Under the pieces are notes generated by a model. The model was not told the DNA's origin, made no database searches, and was given only the letters and a program-made list of their open reading frames with translations. Positions 11,045-18,822 of a stretch of 30,334 bases of DNA are shown one piece after another. Made by a program: the position numbers and the translations under genes. The DNA is from Phaeoceros laevis (taxonomy: Eukaryota > Anthocerotophyta > Anthocerotopsida > Notothyladales): NCBI GenBank assembly GCA_049999765.1, contig JBNGIQ010008438.1, positions 1-30,334 on the forward strand, written 5' to 3'. Position 1 is the first letter of the stretch. Every line of letters begins with the position of its first letter.

Positions 11045-11227
11045 GGCAATCATCCTTGGAAGCGAGAATAGCGCAGCATGGATCCGGAGTCACGCCGGGT
11101 GCTAATGATAGCATCCCGGGCGCCGCAACATGTTTGATTACAGTCTGGACAGTAGTGATGCATGTGCGAGGCAGCACGAACTCACGAGTCCTGTTGGAAC
11201 GCGGGTGGCATGGGAGGGGTATGGCAA

Positions 11228-11280
11228 CTCCGGGAAGTTGCAAAAAGTGACATTTTCGCTCCGTTTCACAATGCAACCTA
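11228..11280 (+). repeat. 53-bp direct repeat, left copy
   Basis: Starts CTCCGGGAAGTTGCAAAA and matches 16587-16640 with a handful of substitutions. It follows the right edge of duplication copy A, while its partner directly precedes the left edge of copy B, so the two copies bracket the spacer. Confidence 0.85.
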
Positions 11281-11540
11281 CCGGTTCCCTCCCCCCACTC
11301 CGCTCCATCTCACCCCTCCACCACTTTATCTGCATCCTCATTCTCCTTTCCCACTCCACTCCACCCCATTTTAACTCCAGCCCATCCTCTCCGTCTAAAC
11401 TCATCATATTTTCACTTATCTCATCCTCATCTCACACACACCCTCCTTCATCTCAACCCTTACTCCATTCATACTTCCTATACCCACACCTTTATGTCCT
11501 TCCTCCCCTCTCTTTTCCCTTTCTCTCAAACTCTCTTACC
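11281..11540 (+). repeat. Pyrimidine-rich low-complexity tract
   Basis: About 260 bases are strongly biased to C and T on the plus strand (short CTCC, CATC and TTCC words). Frames crossing it on either strand translate to low-complexity Pro/Ser/Leu or Glu/Arg/Met peptides and are not genes. Confidence 0.85.
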
Positions 11541-12022
11541 ATATAGTTTCATGTCTCCCAACATGAAATGATATTAGATCTATATATTGGACCATACATT
11601 CTTAACCAAGGATCTATGGTATGGACATGTGGTCCATACATCCGGAGCATGAAATGGGCTGAGAACACATAAAAAGTCCGCTCTTAGAGACTAGAATGTA
11701 GAGAAAAACGCCCTCTGGAAAGGATGGGTGCTGCAAAAAGACGTTTCCTGTGTTTTTTAAACATCAAAGTTTTGGCAAGTAGATTTTTTTGTTTTAAACG
11801 ACGTTTTCCTGTTTTGGGCAATCCGGACCTTTTTTTAGGATTTTCTGACACATAGACCGATTTACAATCTAGAGACCGTTTAATAAAAGAGGGTGTTAAT
11901 TGATGAAATGTTGGAAAAATGAATGGGTCCAGCTATTTCTCCAAAATCAACCTAGCATCTATGAAAATAGTTATTACTTAACCACTCGGATATTAGTCAC
12001 ACTCACACTATCGATATAGAAG

Positions 12023-12051
12023 TGGATAATTATCTACGAGATAATTATCCA
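12023..12051. repeat. Perfect 13-bp inverted repeat with 3-nt loop
   Basis: TGGATAATTATCT at 12023-12035 pairs exactly with AGATAATTATCCA at 12039-12051 around the loop ACG. It could form a stable cruciform or hairpin. No gene or transposon boundary could be tied to it. Confidence 0.9.
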
Positions 12052-12202
12052 TTAGTTCATTAATTAGATTTAGCTTATCTTAGGTAATTAATTAATAGGC
12101 TAATTAGTTAATTAAGACATAAACCGATTAACCTTTGGAACGGGTTAATCAGTGTACTTAAAAGTAGGGACTGTTCAGAATAAAGTTTAGTTTGTTTGTC
12201 TG

Positions 12203-12288
12203 TACAAGTTTGTTCTGTATGCACTTTATCTGCTCCATTTGGTAATACAAGTTTGTTCTGTATGCACTCTATCTGCTCCATGTGGTAA
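12203..12288 (+). repeat. 43-bp tandem duplication
   Basis: Two adjacent 43-base units (12203-12245 and 12246-12288) begin TACAAGTTTGTTCTGTATGC and differ at two positions (T/C and T/G). It is a simple recent tandem duplication upstream of the retrotransposon fragment. Confidence 0.9.
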
Positions 12289-12367
12289 TCCTAGGCTAAT
12301 CCTGTTCTAAATGGTCACTAATCTGTCTATTTCTATAGCTTCTAGATCTCATTAAATCAAGGTCGCT

Positions 12368-12598
12368 AGACTAGATATTGAGAAGATGGTGCTTGATGCA
12401 AGATATGGACATTAGGAGTGGCCCATCATGTCGTTTGAGGTGACTAATTCACCATCCACTTTGATGAATTACGTTTTTTGTGATATGCTAAACAATGGAG
12501 TGATGTTATATCTCGGCGATATTCTTATCCATCCTGGTAGGAGGAGACAAGATTTCACCAAGTTGAGGGAAGTCCTAACACGGGTAGGTACCATGTAG
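12368..12598 (+). mobile_element. Dead Ty3/gypsy-like reverse transcriptase fragment
   Basis: A 77-codon stretch in one frame aligns with the palm region of Ty3/gypsy retrotransposon reverse transcriptase. Visible pieces are DIEKMVLDARYGH, then an in-frame TAG at 12413-12415, then EWPIMSFEVTNSPSTLMNY and the catalytic strand YLGDILI at 12509-12529, followed by LREVLTR and a stop at 12596. The metal-binding Y-x-D-D motif reads YLGD, so one catalytic Asp is lost. No integrase, protease, RNase H or LTR was found nearby. It is an old, inactive remnant; the family level (Ty3/gypsy rather than copia) rests on the motif context. Confidence 0.78.
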
Positions 12599-13745
12599 TC
12601 AAATTATTAGTTGAGATTGGCAATCCACTGTCGGACGGGTTTTATTCCAATTCGTAGGATCTACAATTTTTTTGGGTTGAACTTATTGAATGAATCCTAT
12701 GGAGAGACCCATTGAAAGTAACCTACTTGATGTCAAGCTATCTCGTTGGATTGAAAGTTATCTCTGCCTACCTATACTATTAGGTTATTCAAAATATAAG
12801 CTATATTAAAAATGAGAAGAAAGAAAATAACTTTTGTCATGGACGATCTAGACAACATGCTCCGTGGTACATGGAATGGACAAAGAGCTTTGAAGAATCT
12901 TATTCATCGTTGAGAAGTGACAATTTAGATTAGACAGATTACATTAGAACGACCTCCAAATTCATTTGTTAGCATAGATCTCGCAAGTTAGGCAGAGAAA
13001 GTGAAAGAAAAAAAAACCGTTTAAGAAAAAGATTATTTGAATTTGTAATAAAAACTAGTACAAGTTGTAAGCAATAATATAAATCACCTATTGGATGATT
13101 ACAGGTATTGGCTGTTTTTGTCAGCTTTAGGTTAGGATTTTACCTAAAATTTTAAAAAATATAGTAATATAATGGGTTATAAAAGTTACAATATTAGTAG
13201 TAGGAAGATTGTGGTGTTTAGCCAACTCCACATGGGAATTGAACACCCGTCAGGTTTTTCGACCGGCGACCGGGAGCCCCCGGTCAATATTCGTCACAAG
13301 AATATAGCACCAAGGAAGAGCCAAAGTTGCAGGTGAGGAGGGTAAGCTCAGGTAGGCAAAACCTGGGGGCAATGCTATCCGTAAATTGTTCGAGGCTGCT
13401 TGCGACAAGCGGTTGTTGACAGGAAAATACGTAGCTCCGATAACATAAGTGACGAGTCTTCACTTGGGAAATGCAGCGATTGAAATCCCAAAGTATACGG
13501 CGGTGCGCCTCACACGTGTCACACACAGATTATGTCGTAATTATCATCCACTAATACTGCTGCAGTGCCACCGTAACTTGTCAATTCAACGTCAGGACTG
13601 GAATCGCATGAAATGGATGTTGAGAGGCGCGCAGGAATACTGGTACGCCTGGCAGGCTTAGTCTAGCCAGGAAGGAATTGAAAGGGCGGAATCCGGTTCC
13701 AACGGAGATTCCAGCCGGGCATCGGGAAGCCGCCCCAGAGATGAG
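12599..13745. other. AT-rich intergenic DNA without a gene
   Basis: Up to about 13200 it is AT-rich, without open frames, and may be further decayed retrotransposon. From about 13260 base composition returns to that of the surrounding genes. Short frames at 13284-13661 overlap on both strands without motifs. The right end is the promoter region of the secreted KE-repeat gene. Confidence 0.5.
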
Positions 13746-13753
13746 TATATGAA
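13746..13753 (+). promoter_or_regulatory. TATA box of the KE-repeat gene
   Basis: TATATGAA lies about 30 bases upstream of 13775. Transcription would start close to the first in-frame ATG (13775), which makes that ATG an unlikely start and favours the ATG at 13832 or 13817. Confidence 0.5.
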
Positions 13754-13831
13754 GGCGTTGCTGCCTGCTCAGAGATGAGACAACAGCACTTGGCAGCACC
13801 GGTCTACAGGTCAGGAATGAGTCGAGTCTCA

Positions 13832-15721
13832 ATGGCCTCCACATACTTCTCTGCTCTGCTCCTCGTCTCGGCTCTCGTCTACCTGAGCGAAGCGCGCGTC
13901 CATGACGCTGCCCTGCTCGAGAATGAGCAGTTCACGGCGGTCCGGTTCGGGGAGATGGTTTCCGATGTATACGTCGGGGAGCGGGGGAGAGCGGACTGGG
14001 TGGACGTCGCCGGCGTGGGCGAAGAAGCCTCGACGCCGGGGTGGCCTGGAAAGAAGGTGTGGTACGGCAAGGTGCCCTTGTGCAATGGACGCGTCTGGGT
14101 GTCTGTAACGCCTCAGGACAAGGTGAAGAAGGGAAGCTGCCCGCCGTCGTCTGTGGAGACCTCCGGCTGCGGCTTCTCGGCGTGCACTACAGTGGAGGAC
14201 CAGCCGTGGGGCAAATTACCCAAGCGGGACGAACACGAAGACGAGAAGGAGGAGACGTCCCTGTCGTCGGCTTCTGGTCGCCGTCTTTACGACAAGGAGG
14301 AGAAGGGCGAGAAGGAAGAGAAGAACGAGTCCAAGGCGAAGGAGAGGAAGGAAGAGAAGGAGGAGGAGAAGAAGGCAGAGAAGGAGGAGGAGAAGAGGGA
14401 AGAGAAGAATGAGAGGGAGGACAAGAACGAGAGCAAGAAGGAGGAGAAGAAGGAGGAGAAGAAGGAGGAGAAGAAGGAGAAGGACGAGGAGAGGAAATGG
14501 AAGAAGTACCGTTCCTCCTCCCTCGCATCGGCTTCTGGTCGCCGTCTTTACGACAAGGAGGAGAAGGGCGAGAAGGAAGATAAGAATGAGAGCAAGCAAA
14601 AGGAGAAGAAGGAAGAGGTGAAGGAGGAGGAGAAGGAGGAGGAGAAGAATGAGAAGGAGGACAAGGAGAGCAAGAAGGAGGAGAAGAAGGAAGAGAAGAA
14701 GGAGATGGAGGACGAGGGTCCGAAATACCATTCTACATCAGCTTCTGGTCGCCGTCTTTACGACAAGGAGGAGAAGGGCGAGAAGGAAGATAAGAATGAG
14801 AGCAAGCAAAAGGAGAAGAAGGAAGAGGTGANNNNNNNNNNGGAAGATAAGAATGAGAGCAAGCAAAAGGAGAAGAAGGAAGAGGTGAGGGAGGAGGAGA
14901 AGAAGGAGGAGAAGAAGAAGGAGGAGAAGAATGAGAAGGACAGGGAGAGCAAGAAGCAGGAGAAGAAGGAAGAGAAGGAGAAGGAGAAGGAGGACGAGGG
15001 TCCGAAATACCATTCTACATCAACTTTTGGTCGCCGTCTTTACGACAAGGAGGAGAAGGGAGAGAAGGAAGATAAGCACGAGAGCAAGCAACAGGAGAAG
15101 AAGGAAGAGGTGAAGGAGGAGGAGAAGAAGGAGGAGAAGAATGAGAAGGAGGACAAGGAGAGCAAGAANNNNNNNNNNAAGCAGGAGAAGAAGGAAGAGA
15201 AGAAGGAGAAGGAGGACGAGGGTCCAAAGTACCATTCTTACCATTCCTCCTCCTTAAGCTTCGCAGCAGCAGCCCCGAGTCACCATCACCACGACGACGG
15301 CCACCATAAGAAGCATGCTTATGGTGGGGCGCCTGCCCCAGCGCCCGGGTATGGGCACCACCAGCAGCACCCCAAGCCCAAGTGCAGCTCCAGCTGGAAG
15401 GCCAAAGACTACGAGGTGACGTTGCATGAGTTCCCGGCGGGCAAGAAGGATGAAATCTTTCTCAAGGTGCCCAACTGGCCGTACGAACGCCCCTGTGCCT
15501 GGGTTCCATCCAACAGCGGCGACAGGGTTCTGGTGTGTGTCAAGTGCCCCGCTCCCACCAAGCGACCTCCTGTGCTCAGGAAATACGAGATTCCTACAAT
15601 CTCGATCCTTGACCATGGCGACGAACCGGCTCAGTGGAACGTGAAGAAGACGTTGACGCAGGTAGACCCTGATTTCCTGCCTCTGGGGGCTGAGCCCAAG
15701 GATGTTCCTGTTGTAGGATAG
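13832..15721 (+). CDS. Secreted Lys/Glu-repeat protein, unrecognised family
   Basis: No known family is recognised. From ATG 13832 (context tcaATGG) the protein has a clear signal peptide (MASTYFSALLLVSALVYLSEA); alternative starts are 13817 and 13775. Residues about 22-145 form an N-terminal domain with four or more cysteines (VPLCNGRVWVSV, GCGFSACTT). Residues about 146-470 are four tandem modules, each opening S-x-x-GRRLYDKEEKGEKE and continuing in Lys/Glu-rich, probably helical or disordered sequence; three modules end DEGPKYHS. A His-rich linker follows (SHHHHDDGHHKKH), then a C-terminal domain of about 120 residues with cysteines and Trp/Pro (VPNWPYERPCAWVP, VLVCVKCPAP). Two 10-N runs interrupt the repeats but the frame passes through both; the written length is 629 residues, probably about 606 in reality. 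It is likely extracellular, perhaps a cell-wall or metal-binding structural protein or a multi-repeat precursor. Confidence 0.8.
   Translation: MASTYFSALLLVSALVYLSEARVHDAALLENEQFTAVRFGEMVSDVYVGERGRADWVDVAGVGEEASTPGWPGKKVWYGKVPLCNGRVWVSVTPQDKVKKGSCPPSSVETSGCGFSACTTVEDQPWGKLPKRDEHEDEKEETSLSSASGRRLYDKEEKGEKEEKNESKAKERKEEKEEEKKAEKEEEKREEKNEREDKNESKKEEKKEEKKEEKKEKDEERKWKKYRSSSLASASGRRLYDKEEKGEKEDKNESKQKEKKEEVKEEEKEEEKNEKEDKESKKEEKKEEKKEMEDEGPKYHSTSASGRRLYDKEEKGEKEDKNESKQKEKKEEVXXXXEDKNESKQKEKKEEVREEEKKEEKKKEEKNEKDRESKKQEKKEEKEKEKEDEGPKYHSTSTFGRRLYDKEEKGEKEDKHESKQQEKKEEVKEEEKKEEKNEKEDKESKXXXXKQEKKEEKKEKEDEGPKYHSYHSSSLSFAAAAPSHHHHDDGHHKKHAYGGAPAPAPGYGHHQQHPKPKCSSSWKAKDYEVTLHEFPAGKKDEIFLKVPNWPYERPCAWVPSNSGDRVLVCVKCPAPTKRPPVLRKYEIPTISILDHGDEPAQWNVKKTLTQVDPDFLPLGAEPKDVPVVG
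14832..14841. other. 10-N gap with duplicated flanks
   Basis: The 47 bases before the gap (14785-14831) are identical to the 47 bases after it (14842-14888). Removing one copy and the Ns takes out 57 bases (19 codons) and leaves the frame intact. Confidence 0.9.
15169..15178. other. Second 10-N gap in the KE repeats
   Basis: The flanks AGCAAGAA and AAGCAGGAG overlap by two bases. Merging them gives the same junction found ungapped in module 3 (ESKKQEKKEEK) and removes 12 bases, again in frame. Confidence 0.8.
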
Positions 15722-15863
15722 GACTAGTACTTGGCCCGTTTCAGATGGAGCTCAAGACATCTCGTGAGTTCCACCATTTCAGCAAGGTTCCATTGTGTTA
15801 CAAGTGCTTGCTGTTGTTGTTAAAAGTGCTCTGCTCCAGAGCAGCGCACTTGTAAACAAACAA

Positions 15864-15881
15864 GTGTGTGTGTGTGTGTGT
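15864..15881 (+). repeat. (GT)n microsatellite in 3' UTR
   Basis: A run of about nine GT units lies about 145 bases after the KE-gene stop, within its likely 3' UTR. Confidence 0.9.
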
Positions 15882-15945
15882 TTAGGAGGTTGTAAACGCG
15901 GTTCCTCCATGGATCCGCCCCTTCACATTGATTGATGGGACCTGC

Positions 15946-15951
15946 AATAAA
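15946..15951 (+). terminator. Polyadenylation signal of the KE-repeat gene
   Basis: AATAAA lies 225 bases after the stop at 15721, followed by GT-rich sequence (ACGTGTGTTATTTC). This fits the 3' end of the transcript. Confidence 0.6.
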
Positions 15952-16586
15952 CGTGTGTTATTTCTTCCATGTCTAAACTTCCTTCCAACTGTCCGGGGCC
16001 ATGGAAAAAAAATGCTGTAGCCTATAGATACATGTGTACACATATTGCTCAGACCCCTGGAGGCTTCAATTGACGTCCACCGTTTAAAGAGTCCTGAGTC
16101 CTGACGGAATTCGAAGCACTTCTAATCTTGAGGTACTTACACGCAAAGGCCCCGCCTGAAAAGGATGGAGCGCGCACCGGATGATCCACCCGATGTTTGT
16201 AGCAGAGCACGCTGTCGGGATTTGGGGGAACATTTCGAGAATGGCTTCCGAAGGTAATCCGCGTGCCCTTGGAACTTCCTACTGCACCTTTTTGACAAGT
16301 TTCTAATCCCTTTACGATTACGAATTGCATTCGTGTGGAGTTCACCGAGAATCGGTGTCCGACGATGACGTTAACCAGTGCAGGAATCTGAAACGAGTGT
16401 AGGAAAGGCAACAACTTTAGCCTTTATCCATTGGTAGACCATGCCCTTCTTCCACTTAACAGATTAGCCTATAACAACAGAAAGCTTGAGCTCCGGTATC
16501 CACACAGACCTCGTGATACACGACGTTCTTCACTTGGTGGTTGGGTTTTCGGCGGAACCCGTGGTTGGAAGGTAGGACGCACTTCG
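15952..16586. other. Intergenic DNA, no supported gene
   Basis: The longest frame is 16049-16414 (minus, 121 codons). It has no upstream promoter cue, no recognised domain and no splice partner, so I do not call it. Nothing else is seen before the 53-bp repeat at 16587. Confidence 0.45.
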
Positions 16587-16640
16587 CTCCGGGAAGTTGC
16601 AAAATGTGACATTTTCGCTCCGTTTCGCAATGCGACCTAT
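16587..16640 (+). repeat. 53-bp direct repeat, right copy
   Basis: This is the partner of 11228-11280. It includes a perfect 15-base palindrome-like core, AAAATGTGACATTTT, at 16601-16615; the left copy has one change in it. It abuts the start of duplication copy B at 16641. Confidence 0.85.
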
Positions 16641-17020
16641 CACAGCAATAACGGCCAGGCACAAGCAAGCAAACACCACCCAAACCGGCACACTTTTGAG
16701 GTAATGCTTCAGGCTTGGTGATCTTTTGCACCGTAGGAAGCCGAGATACCTATCTGTAGACACCCAAGATACCTGTCTATCTTATTTGCGCATCCACGTC
16801 CAGTAGCTAGCTAGGTTTGCGCAACCACGTCCACTGTTAGGCACTGTTGAGATCAGAGTTCCTGTGGCTAGATTTTTCCTGTCTCTATGTAGGGCTGAGG
16901 CTTTTGATAGACATCAACTGGCCACGATGATCATTTTGCTCTCTTCACATCTGTTTCAGTTCCGGCCACGCACAGTTTCAGCCTTTTATAAACAATAAGC
17001 CAGAGTCCGGTTCCATCGAG

Positions 17021-17860
17021 ATGCGGAGCCTGGCAGAGAAGGAAGACATCGTGTCGGTCAATGGGGAACTGCTGAGAGTGGAGTCCCTACAACAGGCCAC
17101 TGCAATCCACGCTGTAGCCAGAAAGAGGGGGTACAGCTCAGATGTGTATGTGGGTTATTATGCCCTCGTATGTATGGCAAGTGTGGTAGCATCAGAGGTG
17201 CTCACCTTGTGTTCGATGGGCTGTCACATCGAGATGTAGTGGCATGGAATGCGATGCTTGCAGGGTACTTACAGCAAGGCCAGGGGGGGCAGTGGCTCTA
17301 CACCTGTGTGAGGAAATGCGAGTGGAAGCAGTTAGTCCAGATGATCGAACCTTTGTTAGCGTACTTGAGGCATGTTGCAACATTCGTGAACATGAAGCTA
17401 GTGTCCTTCAGGATGGGGAATGAGTGGAGCCTCTGAAAATAGGAAGCTCATTGCTATGGGTTTGAATCAGATGTAATTGTGGGTAACACTTTCAGTAGCT
17501 TGTACGGCAAATGTGGGAGCATGGTGGATGTCCAGGATGTGGTTGATGGACTGTTTGAGCGGGATATTGTGAGATGGAATGCAATTCTGACAGCCAAAGT
17601 GACATTGTGCTACAGCTGGATGTGCAAATGGCAGCGGAAGGTGTTACCTGGATGATACCACACTACCGTGCAGTGGACCTGGAGTATGCTTTGATGGCCA
17701 AAATTTATGGTGAGGCAGGACTTGATTGATGTGGGAACAAGTATCCCTGGAGACAAGCAGAAGCAGAGGCAGAGAAGAAGATGCGAGCTCGCTCAATTAT
17801 TTATGGCTAAACACCCGCCCAGGACTGGATGACCAGAATCACCAACCAGGGGATACATGG
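17021..17860 (+). pseudogene. Decayed PPR fragment (copy B)
   Basis: ATG 17021 begins MRSLAEKEDIVSVNGELLRV and runs through the IHAV helix. A frame change near 17170 leads into MYGKCGSIRGAHLVFDGL and HRDVVAWNAMLAGYLQQGQG, typical PPR repeats. Further pieces (SLYGKCGSMVDVQDVVDGL near 17500, RWNAILTA near 17570, YALMAKIYGEAGL near 17685) lie in shifting frames with stops. It is a PLS-type PPR pseudogene fragment related to the gene at 5623-7942, and more complete than copy A. Confidence 0.78.
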
Positions 17861-17959
17861 TGAGCGAACATCTCACCAAAGAGAAGAGCATTGAACTTAA
17901 TAATTAACCAAGTGCTGTAGTAAACAACGTAGTTAGACTTGACGTCCCATTTGTCTGTT

Positions 17960-18604
17960 TCACTGTTCCATGCAGTGGGAAGCGATATGCACTTGGTCGA
18001 AAACCGTCTGCACATATTCATCGGCTGAAACCACCGACTCCAAGACACTCCCTAGGGCACAGCGGAAGAAGCCAGTTCCTCCCACAAGGGCGTAGGTGGT
18101 GGGAACTGCCGTGGAGGGCTGGTACCCTCGAAAAACGAGGGTGCTGCTGCCGTAGGGGCTGTCGTCGTTGAAAACGGCCGTCCAGACGTTCTCCCACGCC
18201 AACTGCCGCTGGTCATGGTAGATGAGAGCACCGTGAGAGCGCCCGATCACGGTGGAGGTGTGGTAAGGACCTGACGTGATGGCGGCGTCAAAGACATCTA
18301 TCTGGCCAAACCTAAAATCGCCCACGACCGGGAGCACCTGGACCTGGCTAGGGGAGCCGCTGGCCGCTGACATGAACTGCCGGTAGAACTCGATGGTGGA
18401 CCCCACCTCGACCTGGGCCTGGGCCTCGGCTTCGGCCTCGGCCTCTGCCGCCTTGCTCTGGTTCAAGTTCTCGTTAACGATAATGTTAACGTTAGGGTTG
18501 CTCTGGTTGCTCCGGTTCTCCCCGCCCTGGCCCTCGACCAGCACACAGGTTACCAAGAGCACTGCAGAGAAGACAAGAAGCACAGACCAGAACTTGGAAG
18601 CCAT
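17960..18604 (-). CDS. Dirigent-like secreted protein (copy B)
   Basis: Single-exon dirigent-family protein of 214 residues, paralogue of the gene at 10053-10637. The start at 18604 gives the signal peptide MASKFWSVLLVFSAV. The mature N-terminus differs sharply from copy A: where A has a Gly run, B has an Asn-rich stretch (ENRSNQSNPNVNIIVNENLN) with possible N-glycosylation sites, followed by Glu/Ala repeats. The barrel from about residue 70 keeps FRFGQIDVFDAAITSGPYH, GRSHGALIYHDQRQ and ALVGGTGFFRCALG, and both proteins end HIASHCMEQ. The D-A in place of the usual acidic pair is shared with copy A, so it predates the duplication. A TATA box lies upstream at 18710-18718. Expected to be extracellular. 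Confidence 0.88.
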   Translation of the reverse strand: MASKFWSVLLVFSAVLLVTCVLVEGQGGENRSNQSNPNVNIIVNENLNQSKAAEAEAEAEAQAQVEVGSTIEFYRQFMSAASGSPSQVQVLPVVGDFRFGQIDVFDAAITSGPYHTSTVIGRSHGALIYHDQRQLAWENVWTAVFNDDSPYGSSTLVFRGYQPSTAVPTTYALVGGTGFFRCALGSVLESVVSADEYVQTVFDQVHIASHCMEQ

Positions 18605-18709
18605 AGCTGCAGATCTGCTGGGTTGCAGGTGGACAGTTGCGGAAACACTTGCAAGTGCTAGTGCAGTACAGTGGTGGATGGCGATGCAGTGGGGGAAGAA
18701 GAGTTGAGC

Positions 18710-18718
18710 TATATATAT
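18710..18718 (-). promoter_or_regulatory. TATA box of dirigent copy B
   Basis: An ATATATATA run about 106 bases upstream of the ATG at 18604 matches the position of the element in copy A, so the promoter was duplicated with the gene. Confidence 0.6.
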
Positions 18719-18822
18719 GTACTCTCTACAGCAATCAATCATGGCATTGCAGAGTCACGCTGCTCATGTTGCCCAGGAGGATGCGTGAGGCTATAAACTC
18801 ATCACTTTGAAGCGGCCTGGAA

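Larger units (their letters stand above)
9007..11219 (+). repeat. Segmental duplication, copy A
   Basis: About 2.2 kb here is repeated in direct orientation at 16641-19174, with high identity in alternating blocks seen by eye. It contains, in order, a noncoding block, a decayed PPR fragment (+), the dirigent gene (-) and its upstream region. Relative to copy B it lacks about 195 bp and about 165 bp inside the PPR remnant. It carries about 65 extra bp near 9293-9360 and a 42-bp hairpin insertion near 10992-11033. Within the block are short internal direct repeats: GATACCTATCT at 9111 and 9135, and TTTGCGCA-W-CCACGTCCA-like copies at 9152 and 9183. Confidence 0.9.
11541..12367. other. AT-rich, repeat-bearing intergenic DNA
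   Basis: AT-rich DNA without a usable reading frame. It contains small inverted repeats (GTATGGAC at 11619-11626 with GTCCATAC at 11632-11639) and a TTAATTA-rich block at about 12040-12115. It lies just upstream of a retrotransposon fragment and may be other parts of the same dead element, but no LTR or primer-binding site could be shown. Confidence 0.5.
14267..15244 (+). repeat. Four tandem KE-rich coding modules
   Basis: Module starts (codon for Ser of S-x-x-GRRLYD) lie at 14267, 14528, 14738 and 15020. Spacing is 261, 210, 282 (with a gap and a duplicated flank) and about 225 bases. Modules share near-identical opening 45 bases, which points to recent unequal exchange or gene conversion. 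The plus strand is almost entirely purine, so long Leu- or Ser-rich frames on the minus strand are artefacts. Confidence 0.9.

Noticed and set aside
13215-13260. tRNA-like T-arm (GTTCAATTC on the minus strand)
   Set aside because: The flanking bases do not form a T stem, and no D arm, anticodon arm or acceptor stem can be built.
13775-13831. Upstream ATGs at 13775 and 13817 as start of the KE-repeat protein
   Set aside because: The TATA box places transcription start near 13775, and only the ATG at 13832 directly precedes a well-formed signal peptide; 13817 remains possible.
14216-14731. Leu-rich minus-strand frames across the KE repeats (also 14738-15013 and 15020-15244)
   Set aside because: They are the complement of purine-rich Lys/Glu codons and have no independent coding signal.
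14267-15244. Regular repeats considered as a CRISPR-like or satellite array
   Set aside because: They are in-frame coding modules of unequal length in a eukaryotic gene.
16049-16414. 121-codon minus-strand frame
   Set aside because: Open but with no recognised domain, promoter cue or splice partner; chance cannot be excluded.
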